Shown: one piece after another, positions 22,840 through 34,047 of the stretch
Layout: each line of letters opens with the position of its first letter
Position numbering within the stretch: position 1 is the first letter of the stretch
NCBI GenBank assembly: GCA_022497155.1
Contig: MU385737.1
Span: 186,001-250,000 of the forward strand
Direction: 5' to 3'
DNA from: Whalleya microplaca
Taxonomy: Eukaryota; Ascomycota; Sordariomycetes; Xylariales; Xylariaceae
Length of the DNA: 64,000 nucleotides
The notes under the pieces: generated by a model
Told to the model about the DNA's origin: nothing
The model's database searches: none
Seen by the model: only the letters and a program-made list of their open reading frames with translations
Program-made: the position numbers and the translations under genes

Positions 22840-23330
22840 GGAGAATAGGTAATCTCCGTAGGGATAGTGATACGAATCAGAAGGATAGTAGGGTACTAAG
22901 TACTATGAGATTGCGTAGACATGAATTTGAACTGCACGCAGGGGCAGAGGCAAGCTAGGAGGAATACCCAGGATAGGCTGCATTCAATTACCTAAATAAA
23001 TAAATAAAAGTGATGTCAAGCAAAGGACGGAAGACAAACTGAGAGCGAGGCAACTATAATATGCGTATCGAAAGCTCGGGGTGAAGATCCAACAGGAGAC
23101 TAAAAGCGATGGTCAGTGTAACAATGCTCTCTCTAGGGATAGGTTCATGTATAGTATTCTGGGACGATTGCTGTGCCCTTTTTACATAATACAGCCACAC
23201 AATTCCACATTTACACCCTTGCATGGTTAGCCACGACTGAGGATGTAAATTCGTTCGTACACCCAAAATACAATAATTACCTTGGGATAGCGTATATGTG
23301 CATAGCCACCTTTCAAAAGCTAATCGGGAA

Positions 23331-23528
23331 CTATCACAGTTACAGTATGTGCAAAGATCATTTAGGTGCTGCCGTGATCACTCTCATAAAATTGTGTAAA
23401 GATCTAAGATCCGAAGGATCTTCTAGTTACAGAAGATCTCTTTTAAGCCTATGGATCTCGGAGCAATATTGCTCCGAGATCCATAGGCTTAAAAGAGATC
23501 TTTAATACCCCTATTATCGTGACAGGAA
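23331..23528. repeat. Palindrome-bearing repeat, copy 1
   Basis: A roughly 190-bp repeat starting TATCACAGTTACAGTATGTG and ending CCCCTATTATCGTGACAG. It contains a perfect palindrome at 23434-23501 with 34-bp arms (AGATCTCTTTTAAGCC...) and a smaller hairpin AAGATCCGAAGGATCTT. It is directly repeated at 24350-24532. A non-autonomous foldback element is the likeliest identity. Confidence 0.7.
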
Positions 23529-24349
23529 CGTAATGGAGATCATGCTATGCTCATCAAGATACATAAGCAAGGTAAGAAGGCTAAACCCTCTTGCTGCTTT
23601 TTGTGTGTTTCCTGGTCTACAAAGGTTATGAAGGCTTTACTGCCAAATCGCTGCGTATGTCAGTGGAATAGATACTAATCAGAGGGAAAAGAAAGAAAAA
23701 AGCAAAACCGACAAGGCTTGTGAGAAACTAATTACTATATACAGCAGGTGCGAGGAGTCAGTTGCTAGTGTGGAGTTAGCGCTACACGGAGTACACCCAA
23801 GTCTAGTACAGATTATATATGTGTGTGTTTAACACTAGACAACACCCGTCACTGAAGCCGTTCATCTATGCAATTGTTAGAAATGGAGGATTATGGCAGG
23901 TTACTCATAAGTTAAGCAATCAATTGATTCAAGCGAAGTTAACGTACGACAGAAAAGCACATTCACATGTTTAACTTTTTAAGGTTACGTTCACATATAT
24001 TTCCAATTTATAATGATCAATTCTTGGTGCTTTATGATGATTAGCTGTAAACCACCTAAAGCCCTTGTACTACTAAGCATCCTAAGGTCTATAAGACCCT
24101 TGTGGGGGAAAACTCGGGGAGTAACAACAACAATAGTCTCACGAGATGAGCGTATGAGGTAGCAAAGCAACACAGTTGTTGCACGAAGAACTAACTAAAA
24201 TGCTGTTCTTCGAACAGCCTCTATATACATGAAGCCTAACAAAGAGTCCTGACAAATAGGTTCAGGGTGATGCTCCTCGTTGTGTACATGGTTGTGAGCA
24301 AGGGATAGCCCATCTGATCCAATTGTCATTCAATTGCCAATATGGCTAT

Positions 24350-24532
24350 ATCACAGTTATAGTGTGTGCAATGATCATTTAGGTGCTGCCGTGATCACTC
24401 TAGTTGACTAAGTAGAATTGTGTAAAGATCTAAAGGATTCTTAACAGCTTAGAAGATCCCTTTTAAGCAATATTTCTCCGAGATCCATAAGCTTAAGGCA
24501 CTATAACTAATACCCCTATTATCGTAACAGAT
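24350..24532. repeat. Palindrome-bearing repeat, copy 2
   Basis: A diverged copy of 23331-23528 in the same orientation. It shares ATCATTTAGGTGCTGCCGTG, AATTGTGTAAAGATCTAA and ACCCCTATTATCGT. The palindrome is degraded and has lost most of one arm. It abuts the inverted-repeat arm that starts at 24535. Confidence 0.7.
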
Positions 24533-24534
24533 GT

Positions 24535-24693
24535 CAATATGGGACAAAGCAACGAGGAGTATGGTGATTTAATTAGTGCAAGAAGAAGCTATAGGAAGGT
24601 GGCAGCGACCCTTATATATACATGTATAAGCGGCCGACTATACGTAGGCCCGTACTACCCTCAGCCCTATAGGGCGTATTTTAACAATAGAAT
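24535..24693 (+). mobile_element. Single arm of a long-TIR element
   Basis: About 155 bp that starts TGTCAATATGGGACAAAG and runs through GAAGCTATAGGAAGGTGGCA, ATATATACATGTATA and TACGTAGGCCCGTAC. It matches the arm at 53219-53372 and both inverted arms of the element at 47733-48025. No partner arm was found nearby, so this is a solo or truncated end. It directly follows palindromic repeat copy 2. Confidence 0.6.
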
Positions 24694-24753
24694 CTGCTGT
24701 CCATCCTTGGCAATGTTGCTAATCAAGACTAGATCCTAGATCCATGAAAGTAC

Positions 24754-27642
24754 TTATACTAGTTGTACGCGATAAGGTTTCCCGTCTAGTTGCAGCTCCG
24801 CCGCTAGGGACTCAGGCCAGTTGTGCCTATAGATTCCTCTGTAATCGTCCTTCATTCCTTGTGCCATGGTGACCTCATCTTCACCGGTAAGCGGCCGAAA
24901 CCTGGTCAAGTTACGGAGCAGAGAGAATAATTCAGTGTCGGCAAGCAGTTCTGCCACATATTTCAGATCCATACAAATACAGACGGTCTGAGTCTTGTCA
25001 ACACAAAGGCCCTCAGGATTGTGCCCCGTCCTTATGATCATCTTGCGCCATCCAAGCCAACCATGTTGATCTGATTGTTGGGGTTGCTCATGCTTATTAT
25101 CGGAATGTTCAGTTGGAACCATGCTCAAATTCACCCAGATTTTTGCAATATCTCTCCAGTCCTCCGTGTTTACATCATTTAGCTCATAGTATTCTGAGAC
25201 TTCAGCCCATTCGGGAGGCTCGAAAGTGAAGAATACACAACCCCGGTCTAGGTCTTCCTCGAGGAGGGGACAAACCCAGTGATCTTCGCATGGGGAATCC
25301 AAGGATGGAGAGGCTTTCGTAGATATTTGTCGTAGCGTGGAGAGGTAGAGTCGTCCGAAGTGGTGATAGTCCAGGGCTGAGAAAGAGTCATTATTCGGAC
25401 CGACGGAGTCAAGCTCATCAAGTAAGTATTGTAGCACGGGTAAGATACTCCTGACCCGAGTGTCTTCACTGGGAAATATTCGCCTAATGTCGAACTCAAG
25501 CTTAGAATCTAGATCGTAACATTCGAGGAACATACTAATCGCAGCATGAAGCGGTTCATATAGCAAAGGGTAAGCCCACGAGCTTCCTGAACCCAACGCG
25601 TGGTTGTGACTTGGGTGGTTGAACTTGTTTATGAAGCCGAGACCACAGGGCCTTTTCGTGGAGGGTTCCGAGCTTCGGCGCTCTTTTGATTCTTCTGGCT
25701 CTGGATATATCACTAGATCCCAGCATACGCAGCAGCAGACCAAATCGTATGTGTCACTTTGTTGTCCTTGTTGCGCTTCTCGTAGGAAGAAAAGGGTTGA
25801 GCCAGCGTTTTCGGAAAAGGTAGACCCAGTATCACCAATTTCTCGCAGGTACAGCCAAATCGATCCGGTACTAAGCAGCTCGTCTAGTGCAATCAGCCCA
25901 GTGCAAACCAGGATACGGTAAGATGCCTTAGTGAACTCGAAGACTCGAAGGAACGACCGTAGGTCTTCGTATACAAGGACAGGGCTTGATGTAACATGTA
26001 GGATGCGAACCAACTTGATGGACAAGGCCGCTGTTGAAGGGTTGATGGAAAGACCGTCGTGTACGGAGTCTCCATCTCTCATTATTGCTCGCAACCTCTG
26101 GACTTGGGTATAATAAATGTCTGTCAAGTGGTATTGTTTCTTTGGTAAGGCCCAAGAACGTAACGTACGCTCTACCTCGCTGTTTCGCCATCTCCAGCAC
26201 GTCCTCATTACTTCCTTTGACGAGCTAAGGTTCCATGCTTGTAAGCAACACAAACGCTGGCCAATATACCAACCATCTAGCCTTAAAACGTCTTCCGCCG
26301 GAGATCTATTGTGCCACATCAATGAGTCGCGATAATCCGGCATCCATGTGGGATATCCGGGTATGGTATTTACTCCTGCAGCGTTCTCGAGAATTTTCCA
26401 ATGGCCCAATGTGATCATCACATAAGCTGTGATGCCAATGAAGGTTTCAAGAACTGAAAGTGAATAATTAGGAACTAGCGAGTAGTCTATTGTTTCTAGA
26501 TCACTGAGACTGTCAGGTATCAAATCATCTGTGGGAGTGTTCGCGTCGATTAGTCCTAAGATTCCAAAGACTTTGTCTCTTGGGTCTGTCGCTTTCGAGA
26601 TCCATGTCTGGCGGAGAATCGTAAGTATTTGATCTCTTGGAAAGGCTCGTCTTGATGCGATATGCTCAAACCATGGTGCTTTTGTTTTGCCCCAGGATAT
26701 GCGGACCCGCCGAGAGAACGTGGTATCCGCAAGAAAATCTTTATCGTATAGGGGTACCAATATAGATGCTGATAATAGCAACTCCTGTATGACCCACAGG
26801 CGACTGAAATATCGATGGCGAAAAAGCTTCCGGAGAGTGACAGAGTTATTTCCTGCAGACGGGCCGAACTTATACAACCCGGAACGCGGCCGATACCGCT
26901 TACTGCTAGCATGAACCATATCTGGGCCTAGATATACTACTACTCGCAGACCACTTTGTTATATCGTTCGCATCTGTGCGATCTGGGCTTCTCTCTCGTG
27001 GAAATCTTGCTGATTGATGCATATAGCGTCTACCCACACCATTCGATCCCCTCGATGGGGGCGAAGATACTGCAGCATTGAGTGGCAGTTCTTTGTCTGT
27101 AGAAGAACGTCATAGTATTCGCCCACGTAGATTGGACAGCAAGGATTGCTGTCACCATCCTCCCCCGCCCAGGCGTAAGATGTTGGCTCATATTCGGGGC
27201 AGTCATCAAAACTGAATGTTTCCAGCTTTAGCTGGATCAGACTGTCACGATCCTCGGCTGCGGGGAGACATATGAGTCGAAATTCTCTAGTCCCTAGCTT
27301 ATGGTAGACGTGAGAGTCGGGATGGCCAGACGGATCTGTGAGATCAAAAGATGCTTCTCCTGTATCCCTACTCTTTGCTTCATCCCTTGTTCTCGGGCAC
27401 AACTCATGCGTGTCGTTCTCTCGGGAACCTTGGCGATAGGCATAAGGTACTGAAGGCGGCCATTTCAGATTTAGATGACCAAGAAGCTGGTCAGCCGGTA
27501 TACTGAGCTGTGCTGTGGAGCTCCGAGCGACAAGCACCTCCACGGGCGGACAACTTGTAGCACAACTGTGACATGAAACCTTACGACCATCAACGATGGA
27601 GATGTCCGGTGTTGTGCATGAGGACGCATGCCAACGCGACAT
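24754..27642 (-). pseudogene. HET-domain (heterokaryon incompatibility) gene with an in-frame stop
   Basis: A single frame of 963 codons, broken by one TAA (codon 228, 26961-26959). HET proteins act in non-self recognition and programmed death at fungal fusion. HET motifs lie on both sides of the stop. Before it are a YAW motif (PTSYAWAGEDG) and VDAICINQQDFHEREAQIAQ. After it come RVVVYLGPD, FSRLWVIQELLLSA and KATDPRDKVFGILGLID. No intron can remove the stop without deleting ICINQ. The stop replaces a position that is normally Tyr. The remaining 700 codons are open, which suggests recent loss, a population null allele, or a base error. The N-terminus has a small Cys-rich patch (SCHSCATSCPP). 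If functional, translation would yield two fragments. Confidence 0.85.
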
Positions 27643-28757
27643 CCTCGCAGATACGTACAGTTAATATTTAACTGCAGACTATCGGCTAGATTTACCCCTA
27701 ATAGGGGAGGACATCACTCTCTAGCCGAATGTAACAGGGTCGTATTCGTCCTGTCACCTGAGACAGTCGGATTAGATCCAAGTTGGACTAGGGTAAAGTG
27801 GCCTGGAATAAGGCTGATAGGGCTGTACCACAGGTTCACCCTCAGCTTAGGTTAAAGCAGCAGCAGCTCAGGGGAGATTAGGGTAGCACAGGTCTATCGA
27901 CAATAATGGATTTTGTCCAGGGCAACCTTCGGGCGATGCACAGTGCTGTTGTAAATACCACGCTATACTTGGCAATAGCGCTGTTCGTACAAGCTCCTAA
28001 GACATCTTAATAGATGTTGTATATGACTTCGATGCCATACGTTAAGCCTGAAAAGGCTAAATTGACTTTGCTTATGGCCTGGACGCCAGCAGCATAAAGC
28101 TAAGACTTCTATCCAGCGACGAGGCCACTGTAGCTCGCTTGCTGCTTATGAGGACTGAAATCGACTTCTATAATTAGCAACACTCTTCCCCGCAAGGTCT
28201 TCTTCCAATGGGATTGAGTGGAGTTCTCAATTGTGGATTGGGGAAGAAAGGAAAATACTGCGTGCCAAGGCGTCCGGATGATTGGCTCCAGTCCCTTTTG
28301 AGATAAATTCAACTCCTTCTAGAACTTCAAGAGGCCCTTTCCATCGACTGTACAGATGTACTCGGATGCACATCTCCTTTCCAATTGTCTCCCTGTTGAG
28401 CACGGTGCCCATGATCTGATGATGGCAAGACTCTGCTCTGCTGGCATTTGAATACGAAGGCGACCCGCCGATCCTGAGGTGATAGTAATTGGACGGGTGA
28501 CAGTATTCTGCTCTCAAGAGCCACCTAGCCTTAAGCTACCCAAAGAATATACCACGCCAATGCGTGCATAGCCTATGCATCATATTGATTGTAACGATGA
28601 TGTATGGGGATACCTCACTGCAAGGAACCGGAGCAGACCACTACGAGCCATCTACTATGGCACATTCCGGGATATATAAGTCAACGTGTGTCACAACCCC
28701 AGTATGTCTGGTCTCTTGAATGAAAGACAACTACCCGTAACCTGAATTGTATTACGT
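27643..28757. other. Intergenic region
   Basis: Probable HET promoter and unassigned DNA. A 96-codon minus-strand frame at 28517-28227 has no recognisable domain. Short inverted repeats occur near 27690-27770. Confidence 0.4.
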
Positions 28758-29505
28758 ATGTTGTTCAACGCTATTTCTGTCTTAGCTCTTGTAGCTACAG
28801 CTACAGCTCTCACTGCAGATGAGGATATCGTCGCTTGTCCTCACACCAAGTGCATCGATGCGCTTAATGACTGCGGTCAGTTTTGAGAACCCAAGAAACC
28901 CTTGGGTTCTACCACATCCAGGGATAAGTGTTGACCTAGAGCTAAATAGGTATCAAGTACGGCGGTTGTTTCGACGAGTGTGCCGGCCAGCTACCGTCAC
29001 CGCCGCCCTGCCAAGTAACGGCGGCACCCCAGTCTACGTCAACGGTGTCTACCATCTGCGTAGACTCATTCCGGACCTGCGGCGATCCACCAACTGCGAT
29101 CCTGACCTTCGGAGGGTAAGTATCTATCCGTCTATCCGTACATAGCTGTTGCATCCTCTCTTCTGCTCCTAGCAGCCATTGACAGCCCTCAACTAACAAC
29201 ACTGAAGCTGTTTCCCCGCCGGTGGCCCGACACCGACCTTCAGCGCCCCGCCCTGTCCGACAGCGGTGATCACAGATGCACCCTCCTCAGTCAATGTCGG
29301 TAGTGTAAGAGTCGATGACGAGCCCTGTAGTGGAGCAACCAAGTGCATGGATTGGATGAGAAAATGCGGGACGACGGCGACGCTGATGTACGGCGCGTGT
29401 TTCCCACCGTGCATACCAACCCCGAAGATAGAACCGCCGCCTTGCCCTACACCTGAGATTTTGATCGAGACGGGTTCTGCTGATATCCCTATTCCGACTG
29501 CTTAA
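28758..29505 (+). CDS. Secreted cysteine-rich protein with three repeated Cys modules
   Basis: Three exons (28758-28875, 28950-29115, 29208-29505) join in phase to give 193 residues. The first 18 residues (MLFNAISVLALVATATAL) are a clear signal peptide. The mature protein repeats a module: a Cys followed by KC.D or VD, a CG pair, YGGCF or FGGCF or YGACF, then a Pro-rich tail ending PPC. The three units are CPHTKCIDALNDCG, ICVDSFRTCG and CSGATKCMDWMRKCG. Both introns sit at the CG/YGGCF part of modules 1 and 2, so exons mirror module structure. It may be a secreted effector or cell-wall-related protein; no named family is recognised. Confidence 0.75.
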
Positions 29506-30511
29506 TTTAAGGCTGTTCCTGTAAGGGGTTGTTGAGTGACGCGAGCGAGGTTTCAGGGGATCTGAATTTGAAAAAAGTTTAGTAAAAGGAATTATCTCAG
29601 TGTACTTTATATTCAATAGCTGGTCGCCATTATAGGTAGGATTATGTGGTATCCAAACGAGGCAATTTAGATACCAAAGTAAAATCACAGGAGTCTGGTT
29701 GACATGAATAAGGGCTCTATGCTAACATGCTAACTTTTGATACCTAGCGGCAAGAAGCCTACCTAGTAAGTCTAAATGGGGTGATAAATCTATTCACACA
29801 GTAGCATCCGCTAAAAATGCTCTCAATTAATCAAAGAATAACCCGGCAACATCATTACGGTATTAGTAGCGGTGGGTGCTGCCGTTCACTTCCAGATTAA
29901 CAGACACTCAATCGTCTCTCAGACAAGCTACCTACCTAGGAAGGTTGGGAATATAGTTAGTAATAGAGCTAGAAGCTGTCACATACGACCATAGGACACA
30001 GAAAACTCGGCATCCCGTCCGCTCTGCCCTAGATAAGCTGTGTACCGCCGGATTAGTAGTTGGGTCGGTGACGACCAGCGAATCCCCGGTGTTGTATGTT
30101 TTTTACTCTTCTCCAGCTTTATTTTCTTTTTATTCCCCCGTTTCTCTGGACGGTCTTCATTTTCACCCTTTGTTTCATGCTGTTGTCACTCGTACATTTA
30201 CCGATGCGATGACGATCAAAGATAAGGAGAGCCATGTCACTAATAAGAAAAGTCTTTTGGACGAGTCATGTCTCATTTACACGGCCTCGTATATGATACT
30301 ATGCACATAGAAAGTTATTACGGCAGTGCGTAGAGGGTGTCCCAGCCCAAAGTAAATGGAGCAGAGGGTCCTGCCTGCTTCAATATATAAACGTAGTCCC
30401 ATCTATCCATCCTTCGATATTGGACCTAGCCATTAAGTCGGGTATCGTCTAGACTCGTCTCACCCACTCCTCCACCTCAGATGCTCAAAAAGGGAAAGGG
30501 GCGGTGGTATC
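29506..30511. other. Convergent intergenic region
   Basis: The 3' flanks of the secreted cysteine protein and the HsbA-like gene. No coding or RNA feature supported. Confidence 0.4.
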
Positions 30512-31423
30512 TTATAGGAATAGCGCGGCAGCAACTCCAGCCAGGACACCGGCAGGGCCGACGGCGTGGATGGCAGCGCCAGCAGTGGCGATGGGAGGGA
30601 ATGCGGAGGTGGAGAAGCCACCGGTAGGAATGTAGGTGGAGTTGAGTCCCAGGCTAGGGGTCCTGCTGGCGGCAGAGGACGTGATGGTGGCCGGGGTCAC
30701 CACAGGGACCGAGGCGACAGGCGCCGAAGTCTTGGGCGCTCCAGAGCAGGGCGCGGTGACGGTGACGGTGACGGTGGCCTGGCTGTTCAAGTCACGGGCC
30801 ACGGGGTTGACCGGGACGGACGGGAAAGCGGGCTTAGCAAAAGCCGAGGCGGAAGAAGCCTGGCCACTTGCTGCAGAGCCACTCTTGCACTGGTCAGAGG
30901 CAAAGGCAGCGGTGCCCTTAGATAGGGTATCGGTGAAGCTGCCGGCGAATTGCTGGGCAAGCTGCTGGACCTCCTCGGGGACCTTCTTGATCACGCCGTC
31001 GATGAGGGTTTGGGCCTCGCTGCCGACATCCTTGAGGACAGTCTGGACGGTCGTGCAGAGCTGAGCGGACTCGAAGGCACTCCTCTTAGAGGTCACGTCG
31101 TTAATGAGGGAGGTGCCAATGTTGCCAAGGGCCTTGACGGTGTCCTGGAGTTCAGTGGTATCGGCGATCGAGAGCTCGGCAGAGGCATCGATGGAGGTGA
31201 CGCCGGACTTGATGATCGAGGCGAGCTTATCAGCATCGGCCTGGATCTGTGTCGCGTCGCTTGTGAAGGCATTGACAGACTTGTCTAGGTTGCTAATGGC
31301 GTCCGAGACCTGTGAGACGATCGACGAGACTGTAGCAACGTCACGCTCGACTTTGGTCGGTGTCTCGACGGCTACGGCGGTGAAAGCCAAGGCAAAGGCC
31401 GGAAGGAAGGTAGAGGTCTTCAT
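30512..31423 (-). CDS. HsbA-like GPI-anchored cell-wall protein
   Basis: An intronless gene. The frame is open further upstream, but the start at 31423 places a signal peptide (MKTSTFLPAFALAFTAVAV) at the N-terminus, giving 303 residues. Residues about 25-170 form a helical domain with heptad-like Val/Ile/Leu spacing (VSSIVSQVSDAISNLDKSV, then TELQDTVKALGNIGTSLI). This fits the hydrophobic surface-binding protein A/cell-wall galactomannoprotein family, which binds hydrophobic or lipid surfaces. A Ser/Thr/Pro/Val stalk follows, then a hydrophobic C-terminal tail (GPAGVLAGVAAALFL) suited to a GPI anchor. It is probably on the cell surface. Confidence 0.82.
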   Translation of the reverse strand: MKTSTFLPAFALAFTAVAVETPTKVERDVATVSSIVSQVSDAISNLDKSVNAFTSDATQIQADADKLASIIKSGVTSIDASAELSIADTTELQDTVKALGNIGTSLINDVTSKRSAFESAQLCTTVQTVLKDVGSEAQTLIDGVIKKVPEEVQQLAQQFAGSFTDTLSKGTAAFASDQCKSGSAASGQASSASAFAKPAFPSVPVNPVARDLNSQATVTVTVTAPCSGAPKTSAPVASVPVVTPATITSSAASRTPSLGLNSTYIPTGGFSTSAFPPIATAGAAIHAVGPAGVLAGVAAALFL

Positions 31424-32689
31424 GGTTGCTGTTAACGGGGTATCTCTAGTAGTGAAGGCAAACAGGTATAATGGTGGTATGTATGAGGAAATCAACGAAA
31501 GACTGTCAAAGCTGGAATGAAAGAAGGTAAGCAGTTAGTGCTAGAAAGTGAGATACTCGGTTGTTGATTCTACAAGACATCTCGGAAATACAGATATATA
31601 AGCCTTGGGAAAGGGGTATCGCCAAGGAGTTGGACCCCATTACTGAGCCATGTCGTGAGGCCCCCAAGCTCTAATTTCAAACGACGTCTACTAAGATTGA
31701 TGAGAGGCAAAAGCAACGCATTGATTGCAAAATTAAATTTGACGTCAAATGCAATACTTTCTGCGGTGGGACGACGAAACCCTTGATACTGGAAGAATCT
31801 GGGGAAGCCTATTGGCTTGCTGGGCTCTATGTTTCCCGCCACAAGACGTAAGCTATTAAGGAGACGGAAACAGAGCCTTCGACGCGTTAGTGAGTCCTCA
31901 ACAGCTCCATTTGCAAACTAGATCTCCAGGGGAATGCTCAGAAAGGTACAAGTGCAAGTCCTGTCATAAAGAAATCAGACGAACACGGCGAAAGCTGGCC
32001 GTGATCTTCGCTGTCAAGTGGATGTGTGCGAACGGACGAGTTTGCGCGGGTGCAATGAACGAAACATAACAGAGCCATCACCCTGGATAGCATGGAAGTA
32101 TCCACCACGACAGCAGGAGACTCGCGGCGACAAATGACAATTTGAGCTATCCACGCTGGCGGGTCTTGCCAGAAGCCGGACCAAGGTTTTTCGCGGCAGA
32201 GGAAGATCTGCATCGAGGGCCGCGCCATTGCATTGGCGGGGCGCATGAACGATGCGAGAAACTTGAAACATCTCCCGTTTGGGTAAATCCTTGCCTGTCT
32301 ATCATGGACGGGGCTGAGAAATTATATCAGTTGAAAAAAGACAAAACGTTCATGAAGATCGTTATTACTGGTAGTTATGCATGTATCGAATTGCAGCCGC
32401 GAATGAAGGGCGACAGAAACAAGCAGACAAAATACCCTCATATCTACTTAAGTAAACATTAAAGTTGAATTACAAAGGACTAGGTAAGCAATCTCAGATA
32501 ACGCTATGCCAGTTTTCAATAAACCAATGCCAAACTCGCAGTCCCCAAGATGGCCTTATTAGTCCAGCCCCAAGGTTGTGAGACCACCCAGGCCGTAGTT
32601 TCTAGACCGAGCCTTGCTCAGCTTGTGATACCCGTTTCTAGGCAACATTCATGAGGCATGAGGCATGAGTCGCCGTCCGAAAAATCGCC
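31424..32689. promoter_or_regulatory. Upstream region of the HsbA-like gene with a CRE site
   Basis: Non-coding. A perfect CRE palindrome TGACGTCA at 31740-31747, 317 bp upstream of the HsbA-like start, is the known target of ATF/CREB bZIP proteins that act in stress responses. Functional use is inferred. The rest shows no gene. Confidence 0.4.
31740..31747. promoter_or_regulatory. CRE palindrome TGACGTCA upstream of HsbA-like gene
   Basis: A perfect 8-bp ATF/CREB site, flanked as TTTGACGTCAAA, 317 bp upstream of the HsbA-like start. Similar sites are at 17783 and 40834. Chance occurrence in 64 kb is about one, so only weak support. Confidence 0.35.
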
Positions 32690-33532
32690 TTACGGAAGTT
32701 TTTCTCCCTTCCTCGTAGCCTGGCCGACCTCCGACTGTGTAGTATCCTCGGCATACCTCTTGTAAGCCTCGATGTACTGCTGATCATCACTCCAGGTATC
32801 CTTAACGCTCTGGCGCTCGACAATGGCATCAAACCACAACCACCACCTCTTCCATAGCGCTTCATCTTCACCCTCAGCTTTAGGAATGCCCAGCCCACCC
32901 GGCTTATAGTGCTCAATGAGAAACAGACGCTTAGCCCAGGGCGCAAGCATGACATCGACGAGACTAAACCTGTGCCCAAGGAACCACGGCCCGCCCCCGG
33001 TGTCCATCTCCGCGACGAGAGTCTTGATCTGAGCGAAGAAATTCGCCCGTGCCTCCGCGATACTATACTCCTTGTCGGGCGTATGCTGAATGAAGCGGTA
33101 GAAGCCAGGCACGATCTTGCCACCGATATGGTCGATCCAGAGGCGGCAGCGGGCGCGCTCATATGCGTCCTCTGGAAACAGCGGCTGCCCATGCTTCGCC
33201 TCATCCGCGTATGCCTCGTTGAGGTATTCGCAGATGACGGTGCTCTCATACAGCGGCTTCTGGGGCGCCCCCTTGGCGTCGCTGGGGACGCCCAGCGTGG
33301 GGACCAGGCCGCGCGGGTTCAGGGCTAGGAACTCGGGCGCTTTCTTGTACGGGTTGATCTCGACATATTGGTGCGGGATCTGCTTCTCGTGCAGCACAAT
33401 CCAGCTGCGTTGCACAAACGGACAGAACCAGCCGCCGTAGAGCTTGAGCGGTTGGTCGTCTTGGTGCGCCGCGGCGAACTTCACTGCTGCGCCCGTGGTG
33501 CGTGCTGGGAGTGACGTATCTACAGACGCCAT
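32690..33532 (-). CDS. Omega-type glutathione S-transferase
   Basis: An intronless gene of 280 residues, starting at MASVDTSLPA (33532). Upstream codons are open but do not resemble the family. GSTs of this type use a catalytic cysteine for thiol transfer and dehydroascorbate-type reduction. The thioredoxin-like domain carries KLYGGWFCPFVQRSW with Cys37 at the omega CPF site. It continues to NPRGLVPTL (cis-Pro loop) and the glutathione-binding ESTVICEYL. The helical C-terminal domain includes GPWFLGHRFSLVDVMLAPW, the standard N-capping and hydrophobic motif. The protein is probably cytosolic and acts in redox defence. Length is normal for fungal omega GSTs. Confidence 0.9.
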   Translation of the reverse strand: MASVDTSLPARTTGAAVKFAAAHQDDQPLKLYGGWFCPFVQRSWIVLHEKQIPHQYVEINPYKKAPEFLALNPRGLVPTLGVPSDAKGAPQKPLYESTVICEYLNEAYADEAKHGQPLFPEDAYERARCRLWIDHIGGKIVPGFYRFIQHTPDKEYSIAEARANFFAQIKTLVAEMDTGGGPWFLGHRFSLVDVMLAPWAKRLFLIEHYKPGGLGIPKAEGEDEALWKRWWLWFDAIVERQSVKDTWSDDQQYIEAYKRYAEDTTQSEVGQATRKGEKLP

Positions 33533-34047
33533 TGTCCTCTTTCTGCCTAAATACTGAATTTCACTCAAAGATGGGGTTGGTGATGAATTAATCTCAGCGT
33601 CTAGCGGATCATAAGAGACTGTTCTATCGTTGTCGATTGAGTAACGTAAGGTAGGGTATGGATGGATGATGGAACTATGGAGGAAGACAACCTTAAATGA
33701 TGACATCAAGCTGCGGCGGTTGGAGGCGGGTAGCAAAGATAGTGACCTATTAGTTGCGACCCTTAACGTAGTAAGGTGAGTTGTGCCTATCATTCAACGT
33801 GATTCAACTACACTATGCCGTCCAACCCCACATGTAGAACCGCAAAGTAGTAGGTGAAGATCGATTGAAAAGATTCGAACTAATTTGAGCGCATCCCATT
33901 TGATGCGACGGAGTATTATTAGGTATTATCCAATTCACATATCCAAATAACTTAGGTATAGAACCAATTGGGTATCAGTCACATCTCTCAGCGACCCATT
34001 CCCCCTTTCCCTTCCCTCCGCCTCTCTCTTACATCACGCATACCCTC
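33533..34047. promoter_or_regulatory. GST promoter and 3' flank of the fusion gene
   Basis: A 515-bp non-coding stretch between two minus-strand genes. No specific motif was identified. Confidence 0.35.

Larger units (their letters stand above)
22840..24534. other. Gene-free region with duplicated palindromic repeat
   Basis: No gene recognised. It holds two diverged copies of a roughly 190-bp repeat (23331-23528 and 24350-24532) and a perfect 68-bp palindrome, described separately. Confidence 0.55.

Noticed and set aside
24265..24295. A possible inverted partner for the solo arm at 24535
   Set aside because: Only about 12 bases resemble the arm, too short to separate from chance.
28227..28517. 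A 96-codon minus-strand frame
   Set aside because: No domain, no neighbouring exon with matching phase, and overlapping alternative frames.
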